A DNA stretch of 5,835 nucleotides from CALVJJ01 sp045538425 (GTDB taxonomy: Bacteria; Bacillota; Clostridia; Christensenellales; UBA1242). The position numbers were made by a program, and so were the translations under genes. Below, piece by piece: positions 5,391 to 5,835 of the stretch (positions within the stretch are counted from its first letter, which is position 1; each line of letters begins with the position of its first letter). The notes under the pieces are model-generated. The model did no database searches. It saw only the letters and a list, made by a program, of their open reading frames with translations, and was not told the DNA's origin. The stretch spans positions 1 to 5,835 of the forward strand of contig JAZSRJ010000025.1 of assembly GCA_045538425.1 (NCBI GenBank). The letters run 5' to 3'.

Positions 5391-5420
5391 GACATAAATC
5401 GACAAAATATAACATATGTT
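5391..5420 (+). promoter_or_regulatory. Sigma-E-like promoter of spoIIID
   Basis: GACATAAA (5391-5398), a 14-bp gap, then CATATGTT (5413-5420). The spacing and the ATA-containing -35 and CATA-starting -10 fit the mother-cell sigma-E pattern known from Bacillus and Clostridium (roughly GTCATATT, 13-15 bp, CATACAAT), with three mismatches in the -10. spoIIID is a known sigma-E gene. Transcription would start near 5427, before the ribosome site at 5438-5444. Confidence 0.45.
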
Positions 5421-5450
5421 GTGATATGGGCAACCATAAAGGAGTGTGCT

Positions 5451-5714
5451 ATGTCGCAAGATATTGGAAGTAGACCAGTTGGTTTTGCTAGTTATATGTT
5501 GGAAAACCAATGTACAATTAGAGAATGTGCAAAACATTTTGAAATTAGTAAAAGCACAGTACATCTAGATGTAAGCATTCGCTTAAAAGAGGTGAATTAT
5601 GATTTGTATAAGCGGGTACAAAGACTGCTTGCGTACCATAAAGAAGTGAGACATTTGCGTGGAGGGATGGCGACAAAAGAAAAATATAAGACACAAAATA
5701 CGATAAAAAATTAG
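5451..5714 (+). CDS. spoIIID: SpoIIID, mother-cell sporulation transcription factor
   Basis: An 87-residue DNA-binding protein that, in Bacillus and Clostridium, activates or represses many sigma-E-dependent genes in the mother cell and helps switch to the sigma-K stage. Residues 17-40 form the helix-turn-helix (LENQCTIRECAKHFEISKSTVHLD), with the family's SKSTVH recognition segment. LAYHKEVRHLRGGMATKEKYK (about 61-81) is the conserved basic C-terminal helix seen in SpoIIID as YHK-x-IRHLRGGEATKxKY. The start is the ATG at 5451, supported by AAAGGAG at 5438-5444. An in-frame extension upstream to 5352 runs through the acpP terminator and has no ribosome site, so it is rejected. It is transcribed alone, with a sigma-E-like promoter before it and a terminator after it. 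Identification is confident from the sequence signature and its place near spoIIQ. Confidence 0.95.
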   Translation: MSQDIGSRPVGFASYMLENQCTIRECAKHFEISKSTVHLDVSIRLKEVNYDLYKRVQRLLAYHKEVRHLRGGMATKEKYKTQNTIKN

Positions 5715-5745
5715 TGTTATTTGTTTGAGAAATTTTTGAAAAAAT

Positions 5746-5771
5746 AAAGAGGAAAATATAGCCTCTTTTTT
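5746..5771 (+). terminator. Intrinsic terminator of spoIIID
   Basis: Arms AAAGAGG (5746-5752) and CCTCTTT (5762-5768) with a nine-base loop, followed by a T-rich run. It lies 31 bases after the spoIIID stop. Downstream to the window end there is only AT-rich sequence and a TTGACA hexamer at 5827-5832, which could be the -35 box of a gene beyond the edge. Confidence 0.8.
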
Positions 5772-5835
5772 ATTATTTTATTAAAAATTATTTTTTGAAA
5801 AATATACGGATATTAGGCTAATTTGTTTGACAATT

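Noticed and set aside
5352..5450. In-frame upstream extension of spoIIID from a TTG codon
   Set aside because: It overlaps the acpP terminator and the likely promoter, has no ribosome site, and the SpoIIID family begins at about the ATG at 5451, which has AAAGGAG before it.
1..5835. CRISPR array, insertion sequence or phage remnant
   Set aside because: No regularly spaced repeats, transposase or integrase motifs, or flanking duplications were seen.

Overview
The window reads as chromosomal DNA from a low-GC, endospore-forming Firmicute, most likely an uncultured member of the Clostridia. The evidence is AT-rich intergenic DNA, AGGAGG-type ribosome binding sites, U-tract terminators, and two mother-cell/forespore genes, spoIIQ and spoIIID, in the order often seen in spore formers. 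Species cannot be named from the sequence alone.

Left part (1-1004): a divergent pair. A lipoprotein precursor runs leftward off the window edge. A 69-residue Xre-type repressor runs rightward. Their shared 93-bp intergenic region holds two near-identical inverted repeats (CTTACA-N2-TGTAAG type). One sits exactly between the -35 and -10 boxes of the lipoprotein promoter, and the other lies just upstream of the repressor start. This looks like a compact, self-regulating switch. An apparently bidirectional terminator at 970-1004 closes it off from tyrS. The stretch before about 960 is visibly more AT-rich than tyrS.

Middle part (1051-3848, all on the minus strand), in order of transcription: a secreted polysaccharide-deacetylase-like protein whose catalytic Asp and His motifs are replaced; then a strong promoter, tRNA-Glu(CTC), a long hairpin with a U-tract, and tyrS. 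No T-box is visible in the tyrS leader, so the tRNA-plus-hairpin arrangement may be how tyrS is expressed.

Right part (3923-5771, plus strand): a small secreted or membrane-anchored protein of unknown function, spoIIQ (forespore half of the SpoIIQ-SpoIIIAH channel, with an incomplete LytM zinc site), an acyl carrier protein with its own promoter and terminator, and spoIIID (mother-cell transcription factor) behind a sigma-E-like promoter. The last 64 bases hold no gene, only a possible -35 box at the very edge.

No CRISPR array, transposon, integrase or phage gene is visible. The least ordinary items are the degenerate deacetylase-like protein, the unknown gene beside spoIIQ, the acyl carrier protein inside a sporulation locus, the tRNA/hairpin leader of tyrS, and the two-operator repressor/lipoprotein module.
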